Source: Paraburkholderia diazotrophica
GTDB taxonomy: Bacteria; Pseudomonadota; Gammaproteobacteria; Burkholderiales; Burkholderiaceae
Length of the DNA: 64,000 nucleotides
Direction: 5' to 3'
Assembly (NCBI RefSeq): GCF_900108945.1
Contig: NZ_FNYE01000010.1
Coordinates: 124,001-188,000, forward strand
Below the pieces are notes generated by a model, which was given only the letters and a program-made list of their open reading frames with translations, was not told where the DNA came from and made no database searches. The stretch's first letter is position 1. Each line of letters begins with the position of its first letter. A program made the translations under genes and the position numbers. This document shows positions 38,194-47,803 of this stretch, piece by piece.

Positions 38194-39982
38194 ATGGCGG
38201 CATCGACGGGCGCCACAATGCAAGCGATGCTGCAGACGCTGCGCGAGGTCTTCGGCCTCGATTCGTTGCGGCCAGGCCAACGCGAGATCATCGAGAGCGT
38301 CATGCAGGGCCGGGATACGCTCGCCATTATGCCGACGGGGGCGGGCAAATCGTTGTGCTACCAACTGCCCGCGATGCATCTGCGTGGCCTGACGCTCGTC
38401 GTTTCTCCGTTGATCGCGTTGATGAAAGACCAACGGGACAAGCTGGCCGCAGCGGGTGTCGACGCGTTGCAGATCAACAGCACGTTAAAGGCGGACGAAG
38501 AACGCGACGCATACGAAAGGCTAAACACGGCATTGCGAGCGATCGTGTTCGTCACGCCGGAGCAGTTGGGCAAACCGTCACTGCTGGACGCACTCCGAGG
38601 CAGCCGCGAACGACCCAAGGGCACGCGAGACATCGAGCCCGTGCGCAAGCGCGTGAGTCTCGTTGTCGTCGACGAAGCGCATTGCGTTTCGCAATGGGGC
38701 CACGATTTCAGACCGGCCTTTCTGCAAATCGCCGATGCCGTCCGCAGTCTCGGGCGTCCGCCGATGCTCGCGTTGACGGCAACCGCAACATCGGCCGTCG
38801 TCGACGATATCGTGCGCTCGCTAGACATGCGCGAGCCGTGCGTGCTGCAAACAGGTATCTATCGCGAGAATCTGCACTACAGCGTAATGCAAGTCTCCGT
38901 GTCGGGCGGCAAGGGACGCGCATCGGCGCGTTCCGCGCAGGCAAAGCTCTCCGCCATCCGCATGCTGCTCGCGCAAAGCGACGAACCCGGCATCATCTAC
39001 ACGGCGACCGTCCGCGAAGCAGAGCACCTGTCGGCGACGATCCGCGAATGGGGCGTGCCTGCCGCGCTGTATCACGGCCGGATCAGATCGCGCGAGCGGC
39101 AGGAGGCGCAGGACCAGTTCATGCGCGGAACCGCACGCGTGATGGTCGCAACGAACGCATTTGGGATGGGCATCGACAAAGGCGACATTCGCTTTGTCGT
39201 CCACTATCAGATGCCGGGCAGCATCGACGCCTACTACCAGGAAACCGGACGCGCGGGACGCGACGGCGAAGCAGCCCAGTGCGTGCTGCTGTTCGATCTG
39301 AATGACCGGCGCGTCCAGCAGTTCCTGATGCTCGGCCGCTATCCTGACCGCGAGCTCGTCGAACGCGTGCACCACGCGCTTGCGCAATTCGACACGACAT
39401 CGACGACAGGCGTGAGCACGCACGAACTCGCACAGGCGATCGGCGATATCGGACGCAACAAGCTCCAGGTTGCGCTCAGGATTCTGCTCGACGCGGGACT
39501 GGTAGCGCGCAACCGCGCGCGCCGGTATGTGCTGCGCGATGAGGCGCAAGACGACGATGCGCTCGCAGCAGCGCTAGAACGATACGGTGAACTGGCCGGG
39601 CGCGACCGTGCCGCTTCAACAGATGATCGACTACGCGCAGACGGGCAGATGCCGCTGGCGCACGATCCTCGAATACTTCGGTTATAGCGATGAGTTCGAG
39701 CGATGCGGCACATGCGACAACTGCCTGAATCCGCCGCATATCGAGCCCGTACGAGAACCTGTTACCGCGCAAGGCCGCATGCTGGATACCGCGCGCAGGA
39801 CGCTCGACGCGCAGCGCGGCTTTGCGCGCGGCCAGGCGGTTCGCGTGCGGAAATACGGCACGGGCCAGGTAGCGTTTGCGACGGCGGAACAGGTCGCGGT
39901 GCTGTTTCCCGATGGAACGACGCGCACTTTTCTCTCACGCTTCGTCAAGCCCGTCGATGCTGAACGCCGCGCTTCTCGCTAG
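38194..39982 (+). pseudogene. recQ: RecQ-type ATP-dependent DNA helicase, interrupted by a frameshift
   Basis: The first frame (38194-39687) holds a complete helicase core: Walker A PTGAGKSLCYQLP, DEAH box VVDEAHCVSQWGHDFRP, LTATATSAV, and motif VI QETGRAGRDGE. At about 39610-39616 the reading moves to another frame: the first frame turns to unrelated sequence and stops at 39687. The second continues with LQQMIDYAQTGRCRWRTILEYFG and the zinc site CGTCDNC, ending at 39982. One extra base or two missing ones would restore a single protein of about 595 residues. Either the gene lost its RQC zinc region or this is a sequencing error. The start has GGGG about 8 bases upstream. Confidence 0.8.
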
Positions 39983-40103
39983 CCGTGTCGAGGCCGCTTC
40001 GCCTATCCGGATAGCGTCCAGGCAAAGGCCGCGAGGTGTACTCGTGCTGCGCGGAACGCGCATTGCTCGAACGATAGCGAACCGATCAACCATGGAGGCT
40101 CGT

Positions 40104-40289
40104 ATGTCCACTGGCAAGAAGGAGCAGCACCCGAACAGCGACAAGCCGGAGCATGTCGTCGACAAGGCGATTGAAGACACCTTTCCGGCAAGCGACGCAC
40201 CGGCGACGGGCGGCACGACGCGGATCGAGTCTGACAAAGACACACGCGATAAAGGCAAACCCGAGCGATCAAAGGACGAAAAGCACTGA
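40104..40289 (+). CDS. Small hydrophilic conserved protein (DTFPASD motif)
   Basis: A 61-residue, highly charged protein with the motif AIEDTFPASDAPATGG, found in many short proteobacterial proteins of unknown function, and a Lys/Asp/Glu-rich tail that is probably disordered. GGAGG at 40094-40098 lies five bases before the ATG at 40104. It may be stress-related, but nothing in the sequence shows this. Confidence 0.65.
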   Translation: MSTGKKEQHPNSDKPEHVVDKAIEDTFPASDAPATGGTTRIESDKDTRDKGKPERSKDEKH

Positions 40290-40543
40290 GGTGTTCGACA
40301 CGGCGAGCGTGAAGCAATCGCCATGAACCGGACGCAGAAACGAGCAGACGTTATGCGTCGCCGGAGGATACCGGTTGTCGATGGGTCGAAGGCGTTGCCA
40401 TCCTTCGGCGGGCACGAGGACTCGGATCATTAGCCGCGAACGTAAAAATGCGTCGCGGCACGGTTCGGCTCTTGTCATACCTCCGACAAGAACGCCCGTG
40501 ACAATAACGGGTTTCCGCTCGTTGCCACGACGCTTCCTCCACG

Positions 40544-41428
40544 ATGTCGACTACCGTTGATTTTCCCGCGCCGGTGCGCGACTGGATCTTGCACAATCTC
40601 ACGCGCGGCGTCGACGCGCGGTCCGTGGTCAATGAACTCGTCAGCCACAAGACGGCTGTCGAAGTGGCGGCCGCAATGGTCGATGCCGTCGCCTCAGCCC
40701 TGCTGTACGGCACATCGCTGCCAGGCGAGCGGCTGGAGATAGGCGGCGCACCCGTCAGCTACGAGCCCGAGCCGCTGCGTGTGCCCGAAGGCCCGCTGAT
40801 CCGCCTCGGCGAGCGGGAGGTGCGCGTGCTGTTGCGCCTGCAACGGCCCGCTGCCGTCCTCTTTGCGGACTTGCTCGGCGCAGACGAATGCGACGAACTC
40901 ATTGAGCTCGCCCGTCCTCGCCTCATCCGCTCGACCGTCATCGATCCCGTCACGGGCCGCAATATCGTGGCCGGCCATCGCAGCAGCGACGGCATGTTCT
41001 TTCGTCCGCGCGAGACACCGTTGATTGAACGCATCGAGGAGCGCATCGCGGAACTTACCGGATTCCCTGTCGAAAACGGCGAAGGCCTGCAGATGCTTCG
41101 TTACGAGGCGGGCGCGGAATCGACGCCCCATGTCGACTACCTCGTCCCCGGCAACGACGCGAATCAGGAGTCGATCGAGCGCAGCGGTCAGCGCGTGGGC
41201 ACCCTGCTCATGTATCTGAATGACGTCGAGTCCGGCGGCGAAACGGTCTTTCCGCAAGTGGGCTGGTCAGTCGTGCCGCAACGTGGCCAGGGATTCTATT
41301 TCGAGTACGGCAACCGTTCCGGCCGTTGCGATCCGGCATCGCTGCACGCGAGCGCGCCATTACGCATCGGCGAAAAATGGGTGGCGACGAAGTGGATACG
41401 TTCGCGGCAATTCGTGCCGCGCGGCTAG
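40544..41428 (+). CDS. 2OG-Fe(II) oxygenase, prolyl 4-hydroxylase alpha-subunit-like
   Basis: Iron(II)/2-oxoglutarate-dependent oxygenase of 294 residues. The P4Hc domain spans about 110-290. Iron ligands are His196 and Asp198 (STPHVDYL) and the distal His268 (ASLHASAPL), with Lys278 (GEKWVATKW) binding 2-oxoglutarate. Other family marks are YLNDVESGGETVFP and GQGFYFEYGN. The first 90 residues are an alpha-helical extension. Bacterial relatives hydroxylate proline in specific proteins, e.g. elongation factor Tu, but the target here is unknown. There is no clear ribosome site at the ATG. Confidence 0.85.
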   Translation: MSTTVDFPAPVRDWILHNLTRGVDARSVVNELVSHKTAVEVAAAMVDAVASALLYGTSLPGERLEIGGAPVSYEPEPLRVPEGPLIRLGEREVRVLLRLQRPAAVLFADLLGADECDELIELARPRLIRSTVIDPVTGRNIVAGHRSSDGMFFRPRETPLIERIEERIAELTGFPVENGEGLQMLRYEAGAESTPHVDYLVPGNDANQESIERSGQRVGTLLMYLNDVESGGETVFPQVGWSVVPQRGQGFYFEYGNRSGRCDPASLHASAPLRIGEKWVATKWIRSRQFVPRG

Positions 41429-41523
41429 TCAGTTCGGTACGTCGGCAAGCGCCATGCTCTGCGCCGAAGCTAGCGGGCGCAACCATCGCCCTGCCTATGC
41501 GCTCGGCGATAACGTAACTCTGG

Positions 41524-41558
41524 CGAGCCGGGCCTGTGTGACCCGCACACCCGGCTCG
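41524..41558. terminator. Bidirectional hairpin between convergent genes
   Basis: CGAGCCGGG (41524-41532) pairs with CCCGGCTCG (41550-41558), with an inner TGTG/CACA extension. It sits between the stop of the oxygenase gene and, 8 bases further, the stop of the converging lipoprotein gene, as expected for a shared terminator. No T-run. Confidence 0.55.
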
Positions 41559-41565
41559 TGCAAGT

Positions 41566-42237
41566 TCAACGCTGGAAGATCTCGTCGGCGACCCAGCCAT
41601 TCGACGTCAGATGCACGCCTTCGCGCAACTGCATCTTGCCCTCGCCTTCGATCACGCGCGCGAGCATCGGGAAGACGCGGCGCACGTCGTCGTTCTTTGT
41701 CCACGGCGCCGGCTCGATCTTGTACGTGTAGATCACCGACGTGGCCGTCTGCCCATTTTGCGTGACGGGCGACTCCCATCCGACAACCTTGTCGAGCTTG
41801 AGCGTCGCCACACAGAGATCGGCCGGATGCGTGACGCGCGACGTCCCCGTCGCGATGACGACGGGGATGTGCAGGTAGTACTTCTGACCTTCCGCCGTGA
41901 GTTCGTAGGAGCGCGCGTTCGCGGTGATCTTCTTGCCGCTCTCGTCCTTGCGTTCGACGACGACGTCCTTGCCCGCGACGAGCCCGATCTTCTCGAGCAC
42001 GGGCATCTGCACTGCGTCGCGGCTCTTCGCGGCCTGGTCGTCGGTCGTCACGTAGATCGGCCAGTCGTATTTCGCAACGCACAGATGGCCGCGTTTCGCG
42101 AGGAAGTCGTTGATCGTCGTGGTGAAATTGTCGATGCTCGCGTCCTGCGTCTTGTCATGGCAGCCGCTGAACAGCACAACGGTAATCAGGGAAGCCGTGA
42201 CGCATGCATGGCGCGCGGCAGTGGAACGTCGCTTCAT
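41566..42237 (-). CDS. Hypothetical lipoprotein
   Basis: Exported protein of 223 residues with a signal peptide ending in a lipobox (VVLFSGC followed by HDK). The mature part is alpha/beta (IDNFTTTINDFLAKRGHLCVAKYDWPIYV; KVVGWESPV; VIYTYKIEPAPWT) with one internal Cys, and no known family was recognised. It is the last of three same-strand genes for lipoproteins (phosphoesterase, di-heme peroxidase, this one); its start is 76 bases after the peroxidase stop. A partner role in that set is inferred. Confidence 0.7.
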   Translation of the reverse strand: MKRRSTAARHACVTASLITVVLFSGCHDKTQDASIDNFTTTINDFLAKRGHLCVAKYDWPIYVTTDDQAAKSRDAVQMPVLEKIGLVAGKDVVVERKDESGKKITANARSYELTAEGQKYYLHIPVVIATGTSRVTHPADLCVATLKLDKVVGWESPVTQNGQTATSVIYTYKIEPAPWTKNDDVRRVFPMLARVIEGEGKMQLREGVHLTSNGWVADEIFQR

Positions 42238-42313
42238 GGTGTTGTTGCTCTGGTTAGGTGTTGCGAAAGTGCGTGCAGCGCGCACCGCTAGAGCAGCCGT
42301 CCGCGCATCGTGA

Positions 42314-43741
42314 TCAGTTCACACAGGCTCCGCTCGTCGGCGGCGTTGCAGGCGCCTGATAGCCATCCGTCAGCGCGTTCAGGAAGCAGATCACGTCCTG
42401 AATGTTCTGCTCGCTCATCACCGGCGCGGAATGGAATGCGCGCGGCTGCGTGCCGCTGCCGAGCGTGTTGCTGCCGCCGTCGCCCGTGCCCATCGGCACT
42501 TCCTCGTCGACGTTGCCCTGATAAGCCGTCGGCAGGTCGTTGAAGGTCGACACGGCCGCACCCGATGCATACGTCGGGAAGAGCGCGTAGGTCGGGTTCT
42601 GCGCGACGTTGCTCGTGTCGCCGCCCTTGCTCGGATACCAGTACTCCGGATTCGTATCGCGCGTGTTGTAGAAGTGGACGACCTGCGTGAGCGAATGGAA
42701 CACGCCGTTGTGGAAGAACGCGGTGCGCGTCGCCACGTTGCGCAGTGTCGGCACCTTGAACAGTCCGCAATACGAATCGGCCGCGCCGGGCGCGCTCGGC
42801 GCATGATCCGTACGAAACGGTCCGCACAGGCCCATGTCGTAGTACGACGCGTCGGCGTTGGCGGGGATCGGGCTGGGGTTGTTCGGAATCTGCGTATCGT
42901 TGCGCGGCAGCCCGAGCGACTGATACGTGAAGTCGGTCATCAGGCCCACGCTGCCGTTGAAGTTTGCGCCGGCATAGTGACATGCCGAGCAGTTCGCGGT
43001 GTCGTTGAAGACGACGAGGCCGCGCAACTCGGCCGCCGTCAGCGTGCCGCCGATCTTGTTGCTCAGGTACAGATCGAACTTGCTCGAATAGGGATGAAGC
43101 GTCGGCTCTTCGCTCTGGAATGCCTGCAGTGCCTTGCCGATACTCGCGAACGCCGTGTCGGTATTGGCGAATACGCCTGCGCCGAACGCCTGCTGGAACA
43201 ACGCCGCGTACGACGCATTCTGCACAGCCTGGACCACGCTCGCCTTCGAAGAGTTGTTCATCTCGATCGGATTGAGCAGCGGAAGAGCCGGCTGGTCGGC
43301 GAGCGAATCGGTGCGGCCGTCCCACATGAAGCCGCCACCGGGCGCGTTCTGCGACACGCCATCCGGATTCTCCGCGTTATCGGCATAAGCGGGCGTCATG
43401 TCCTTGTAACGCAGCGACGGCACGGCGCGCACACCGGCCTGTGACGGATCGGACCCGAGCTGCACCGCAAGACTGTTCGGCGGACCATATGCAAACGCCG
43501 GGTTGTGACAGCTCGCGCACGACATGTTCTTGTTGCCGGACAGGTTCTGATCGAAGAACAGTTGCCGGCCGACCTGCGCGGCAACACTGAGCGTGACCGT
43601 GGGCGTGGATGCCGGCGTGGATGTCGATGTAGACGAGCCGCCACCCGATGAAGCCGACGACGCGTCGTTGCTTCCACCGCCGCCGCACGCGGCCAGGATC
43701 AGCGAGAACGCGCATAGGGCGCCAGCATAGAGTTTGCGCAT
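42314..43741 (-). CDS. Di-heme cytochrome c peroxidase/MauG-like lipoprotein
   Basis: Exported 475-residue protein. The lipobox (LILAAC followed by GGGG) suggests a lipid anchor, and a Ser/Thr-rich linker leads to two CxxCH haem sites, CASCH at residues 75-79 and CSACH near 250. Segments PSLRYKDMTPAYADNAENPDG, GGFMWDGRTDSL and FKVPTLRNVATRTAFFHNGVF match the CcpA/MauG family, which reduces hydrogen peroxide or oxidises protein or small substrates. It has its own 191-base gap from the phosphoesterase gene upstream, but shares its direction and lipoprotein character. Confidence 0.85.
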   Translation of the reverse strand: MRKLYAGALCAFSLILAACGGGGSNDASSASSGGGSSTSTSTPASTPTVTLSVAAQVGRQLFFDQNLSGNKNMSCASCHNPAFAYGPPNSLAVQLGSDPSQAGVRAVPSLRYKDMTPAYADNAENPDGVSQNAPGGGFMWDGRTDSLADQPALPLLNPIEMNNSSKASVVQAVQNASYAALFQQAFGAGVFANTDTAFASIGKALQAFQSEEPTLHPYSSKFDLYLSNKIGGTLTAAELRGLVVFNDTANCSACHYAGANFNGSVGLMTDFTYQSLGLPRNDTQIPNNPSPIPANADASYYDMGLCGPFRTDHAPSAPGAADSYCGLFKVPTLRNVATRTAFFHNGVFHSLTQVVHFYNTRDTNPEYWYPSKGGDTSNVAQNPTYALFPTYASGAAVSTFNDLPTAYQGNVDEEVPMGTGDGGSNTLGSGTQPRAFHSAPVMSEQNIQDVICFLNALTDGYQAPATPPTSGACVN

Positions 43742-43932
43742 GTCGATTTCCTGTTCTTTGTTTTGTCTGGTTGCGTGTGGCCTTCAGCCCCATGCGCGAT
43801 AAAAGGATGAGGCGACCCAATGAAACGGCTAGCCGAAACAGGCGGCCCGCTCGAGAGCGGACCACCATCCGGCGATGCAAGAGGAGCAAGAACCAATGGC
43901 GGGAGGCGGCAAGCCGCCTCCCGGGCCGCTTC

Positions 43933-46266
43933 TTACTTGCTGACTGCCCAGACGTTGGCCTGCGTCTTGTCGGGACCGACTTGCGCCGTCGCGAGGGACG
44001 TACCCGACACGTCGCCCGGATTGAGCTTTTGCGTGTACGACGTGGGAATCACGTAAGCGTGGTTCATCGGACGCACCGAGTCGAAGTGCGTATCGGCGCT
44101 GCCCAGGAACTCCGGCAGGTTCGCGATGTTCTGCGCGATGAACCGCTCGGTGTACTTCGCACGGCTCAGGTACGACGCATCGTTACCCGGATCGCCGATC
44201 TGGAACATGTCCTGCAGCGTACGCACGAACGAGAAGTGGCTATATGCATCGCTGTCGACGACGCCCGTACCGTTCTGCTGGTTCGTCAGCACGCCGAAGA
44301 TCGAGTTGCCGTGACCGAAATTGCCGTTGCTGTAGTTGAGCAGCGGCGAGGCGGTCTTGATCCACTTGCCCGTCGAATCCTGCTGCAGCGGTTGATCGCC
44401 ACTCGTCTTCGACGTGTTCCAGCCGCAGCACGACGTGCTGGTGCCGCCGCCTTCGTCGAACATCACGACGATCGCGACCTTGCGCTGACGGTTCGCCCAC
44501 AACGGCGAGCTCTCGATCCTGGTGACGAGCTGCTGCACATATGCGTCGCCGCGCTGAATGATCGGGTTGCCCTTACACGATGTATCGGAGCCGACGCTGT
44601 GCATGTCGTCGCACTGGTCCGGCATGATGAAGTTCAGATTGCCGACGTCGCCCGTCGCGAGGTCGGTTCCCAACTGGTCATAGTCGTAGCCCGCCGGAAT
44701 CGGATAAGCCGTCGACTTGGACCACGCGGTCGCATCCCACTGCGTACCGGCTACCGTGCGATTGTCAGCGAAGAACTCGGGCAGATTGCGCGTGCTCTGG
44801 TAAGCCATGCCCGGATGGTGCTTGGTCTTGTACAGACCGCCCGGCACCGCATAGTTGGCCGTACCAGGGCCGCCCGCGCCCGTGAACGTGCCCGTCACCG
44901 CGGTATCGGCGATGCTGTCGGCACGCGGGTCCTGGCCGGGGTTCATCGACTCGCTATAGGTACGCCACGTCATGCCCGCCTGCGAGATCAACGTGAAGAG
45001 GCTCGGAGCCGAGACGTTGTGGTTCGCCACGGAACCGATGTTGCACGACGCGTTGCCATAGCTCGACAGATGCGCGCTGTCGAGCGGGGGCGTCGTCTGG
45101 GTCGCCACCAGCGGTTGGCCGTCCGATGCCTTGCCGCCCGCGAACGCGACGTCCGTCGGCGCATTGTTCGCGCCCGTGCCAGGCGCGCCGGCACCGCAAC
45201 CCCACCAGCTGTCGTCCGTGATGCCCCAGTCGTCCGCGCCGCCAAGCGCCGTGTAGTTCGGCTCGCTCGGGTTGCCCGTCGCGTAGTACGTCGTGAACTG
45301 GCTGCCCGTCGTCAACAGGTTGTTGATGTTCGGCGCGTATTGCGAGCCGAGGATCGAGTTCGTGCTCTTGTTCTCCATCATGATGATGAAGATGTTGTCG
45401 TAGCGCGGGATGCCTTCGACGTTGAACGCAGCCTGTTGCGCCTGTGCAAACGTGATGGGTGCCTGAGTCTGAGCCGGCGTCACGGCGGTCGCGGCCGTCA
45501 CCTGTCCGGCGAGCGGCGGCAGTGCCGGGTCGCCTCCGAGCACCGCGAGATTGTCCGGATACAGGTCGGCGCGATCGAGCTTGGTCGTCGCATACGTGTA
45601 GCGGCTCGCGAGCTGGTTCTCTTCGAACAGCACGACTTGCTGCTCGGTGCCCGAGAGCCTGTTCACATCGCCGAGGGCATCCGCACCGCTCACCGTCACA
45701 GCCGACGCCGACGCGCCGAACGCGGGACCCGTCAGGCGGTTCGCGACATTCGTTTTCTCGGTTGCGTAGGTGCTGCCGTTTGCCTCGACAAGGCGCTGCA
45801 CTTCGCTCGACATCGGGCTGATCACGACGTTGGATGCGCCTTGATCGGCGATCTGTGCAACCGACGCGCGAAGAATCATATGGCTCGTAACAGCCGCGCC
45901 GCTTGCCGTGTTCTTCGCCGACGTCGGAATGTCGGCGACGAGCTGTCCACTGCCGCTGGTTTGCAGCGTGAAATGACCGTTGCTATCCGTCTTCGCCGAC
46001 GGCTCGCCGGAGTCGAGCTTGCCGTTGCCGTTCGTGTCGACGAACACGGTAGCGCCCGTGTAGTAGCCCGCCTTGATGGTCGGGTCGCCTGTCGTGCTGC
46101 CCGGTACATAGGCGCTCGACGTGACGACGCCACCGTAAGTCTGCGTCTGTGCCGTCGCTGCAGGCGATGCTGATCCGTTATCGTTGCCACCGCAAGCGGC
46201 CAGCATGCAAGCTGACGCGATCGAAGTCAGGAAAAGCGCATTACGTTGAGTTAGTTTTACCGACAT
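43933..46266 (-). CDS. Phosphoesterase (phospholipase C/AcpA family) lipoprotein
   Basis: Large exported enzyme of 777 residues. The signal peptide ends in LAAC followed by GGND. A prealbumin-like module with a Thr/Asp-rich, EF-hand-like loop (FVDTNGNGKLDSGEPSAKTDSNGHFTL) precedes the catalytic part, which begins near residue 300 with YDNIFIIMMENKSTNSILGS (metal-binding Glu-Asn) and includes the later IVVMFDEGGG and GHGN segments, as in the alkaline-phosphatase superfamily enzymes PLC and AcpA. The internal repeat of Gly/Ala-rich loops is unusual. The start at 46266 has AAGGAAA upstream; the longer in-frame ATG at 46344 is not needed. Confidence 0.83.
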   Translation of the reverse strand: MSVKLTQRNALFLTSIASACMLAACGGNDNGSASPAATAQTQTYGGVVTSSAYVPGSTTGDPTIKAGYYTGATVFVDTNGNGKLDSGEPSAKTDSNGHFTLQTSGSGQLVADIPTSAKNTASGAAVTSHMILRASVAQIADQGASNVVISPMSSEVQRLVEANGSTYATEKTNVANRLTGPAFGASASAVTVSGADALGDVNRLSGTEQQVVLFEENQLASRYTYATTKLDRADLYPDNLAVLGGDPALPPLAGQVTAATAVTPAQTQAPITFAQAQQAAFNVEGIPRYDNIFIIMMENKSTNSILGSQYAPNINNLLTTGSQFTTYYATGNPSEPNYTALGGADDWGITDDSWWGCGAGAPGTGANNAPTDVAFAGGKASDGQPLVATQTTPPLDSAHLSSYGNASCNIGSVANHNVSAPSLFTLISQAGMTWRTYSESMNPGQDPRADSIADTAVTGTFTGAGGPGTANYAVPGGLYKTKHHPGMAYQSTRNLPEFFADNRTVAGTQWDATAWSKSTAYPIPAGYDYDQLGTDLATGDVGNLNFIMPDQCDDMHSVGSDTSCKGNPIIQRGDAYVQQLVTRIESSPLWANRQRKVAIVVMFDEGGGTSTSCCGWNTSKTSGDQPLQQDSTGKWIKTASPLLNYSNGNFGHGNSIFGVLTNQQNGTGVVDSDAYSHFSFVRTLQDMFQIGDPGNDASYLSRAKYTERFIAQNIANLPEFLGSADTHFDSVRPMNHAYVIPTSYTQKLNPGDVSGTSLATAQVGPDKTQANVWAVSK

Positions 46267-46975
46267 TATGGGGGTTTCCTTTTGTTGTAGGTGCGACTTC
46301 TGTGCTTCACGAAGCCGGCTTGCGATATTCACAAGACGCGACAACGTGAATCTTTCGATACCTTGGGAGGAAACAGGTATCGAATCCTGAACCTTGCAAT
46401 TAGCTGAAACTAGCCAAGCCTTTTGTTTGAACAGGAATCAACCCGCCGCGCGAGTGGACTATCTCTTCACGAACACAATGCCAAAGGCGTCGTATCCGCT
46501 AAAACCCTTTGTATGGTGTCCTGGATGGCAGCAACGATACGAACAGTCGGCACGTCATGCGTTAAACCGTGTTCGTTGCGTCGTCAACGAAATGGAATGG
46601 CCGCAATTATCGTGGCGATATATTTAAGATTTTTGAAAACGGCGAGACTGAGTTCGAAAATATGGCCGCAGATGAAGGCGCTATTTTGTTATGCGACTGA
46701 AAGTGATTGATAGGCTTAAGCAAGTATCATCGGCGCGCGTTCCGTTCGGGCGCCGATATCGACACGCATCCGATCAGAAGGCCGACGACGCGCGCGCGAA
46801 GAAGCACTCGCGTAGATCGCGGCTGTGAACTTCGGGGGCCTGACATGCATCGAGATATACGGACGTGCATCGCATGAGCAATTTCACGCTCGCGCGCTCC
46901 GTGGAATCGCTTGATGACGAATAGGAAGGAGGCGTACGTCCCGCGTGGTGTGTGCGGGGCAATGGCAGCAGACGT
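46267..46975. other. Intergenic region, no gene supported
   Basis: About 700 bases, visibly more AT-rich from 46380 to 46720 than the neighbours. A plus-strand frame at 46423-46710 (95 residues) has no ribosome site and no family; it may be a decayed remnant. The lower-GC character continues into the secretion cassette beyond 47000, consistent with acquired DNA. Confidence 0.4.
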
Positions 46976-47004
46976 AAAAAAAGCCGCACAGATATGTACG
47001 GCTT
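46976..47004 (-). terminator. Rho-independent terminator of the Hcp cassette
   Basis: On the minus strand AAGCCG...CGGCTT (with an inner ACA/TGT extension) is followed by seven T. It lies 5 bases after the stop of the membrane-protein gene, closing the hcp/effector/immunity operon. Confidence 0.85.
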
Positions 47005-47009
47005 CACGT

Positions 47010-47309
47010 TCAACGCACGTGGCGTTTTTTCAGATCTCGTCGCAACAGAAAAAGAGCAATCCCCAGTAGTGCGGCGACAACAATGCAGCAAGCAAGCCAT
47101 AACGCCATCAGACCGAATGTCTCGATATCTTCCGGCTCAAGCGGGTCGGGTGCGCCCGCCAGGCGCATGCCGGCGCGGATCATGACATCAAGCCAATAGG
47201 GCATTTCGAAAGAAAATGATGAAATGGCTTTGCCTAACCACCAACCGCCGATGACCGACGCAGCGGCAAACGCCAGCGAGTACGCGACACGTCGAAGTAA
47301 CCGCTTCAT
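47010..47309 (-). CDS. Small two-helix membrane protein, probable immunity protein
   Basis: A 99-residue inner-membrane protein with two hydrophobic segments (AYSLAFAAASVIGGWWLGKAI and LMALWLACCIVVAALLGIALFLL) and a loop of about 35 residues between them that would face the periplasm, where the toxic partner acts. Its start overlaps the effector stop by four bases, the tight coupling typical of toxin-immunity pairs. No known immunity family was recognised; the assignment is from position, coupling and topology. Confidence 0.6.
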   Translation of the reverse strand: MKRLLRRVAYSLAFAAASVIGGWWLGKAISSFSFEMPYWLDVMIRAGMRLAGAPDPLEPEDIETFGLMALWLACCIVVAALLGIALFLLRRDLKKRHVR

Positions 47310-47788
47310 CGAACGTCCACCGTGCCATAAGCGCGCAACGCGCTACCGGGAACCGGTAAATCAGGCTTACGGGACCGAATGAACCGCTGTAGCTGGTCGA
47401 ATCCGGACGGATTGACGACAGTTATACAACCTTCGCTTAGGCGCATTGGTCCTTCAGGATGAAGGCGGAAACTGCCGCGCCTGATCCCGTTGATCATCGT
47501 CGTGTCTCCACCGTTTGGGTTCCAGAGCGCAAACCATTTCGTATGATCCGATGAACCCCATCCGTATTCGTACCACAGATCACGCGCCCAACCGAACATA
47601 CCGCCCGATTGTCGATCAACCAGGTAGTACGTGCCTGCGGGCAATGGGCCGATGTTCGGCAATGCCGTATCGCGCGGATTGTCGCGCCCCTGCTTCTGTC
47701 CAGAGTACGCTTCCACCGACCCGAAACCCGAACAATACAACGACGAAGTGATTTTGTCGTTCAACAGAAAAGTGCATCTTACTGGCAT
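47306..47788 (-). CDS. L,D-transpeptidase-like T6SS effector (DUF2778/Tlde1-like)
   Basis: A 160-residue protein without a signal peptide. The catalytic L,D-transpeptidase/DUF2778 pattern is clear: FRLHPEGPMRLSEGCITV, with His110 and Cys121, preceded by the usual GPLPAGTYYLVDR and ALWN segments. Proteins of this kind (Tlde1 in Salmonella) are delivered by type VI secretion and act on peptidoglycan precursors or stem peptides in the periplasm of target cells. It lies 15 bases downstream of an hcp gene, so cargo loading through Hcp is the likely route. Confidence 0.78.
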   Translation of the reverse strand: MPVRCTFLLNDKITSSLYCSGFGSVEAYSGQKQGRDNPRDTALPNIGPLPAGTYYLVDRQSGGMFGWARDLWYEYGWGSSDHTKWFALWNPNGGDTTMINGIRRGSFRLHPEGPMRLSEGCITVVNPSGFDQLQRFIRSRKPDLPVPGSALRAYGTVDVR

Positions 47789-47803
47789 AGAGAGCTATCC
47801 CCG

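Noticed and set aside
43648..46173. Plus-strand open frame of 841 codons across the phosphoesterase and peroxidase genes
   Set aside because: It is antisense to two clear lipoprotein genes and composed mainly of Arg/His/Val from GC-rich codon positions; no family texture or ribosome site.
46423..46710. Plus-strand frame of 95 residues near the secretion cassette
   Set aside because: No start signal, no family; composition shift only.
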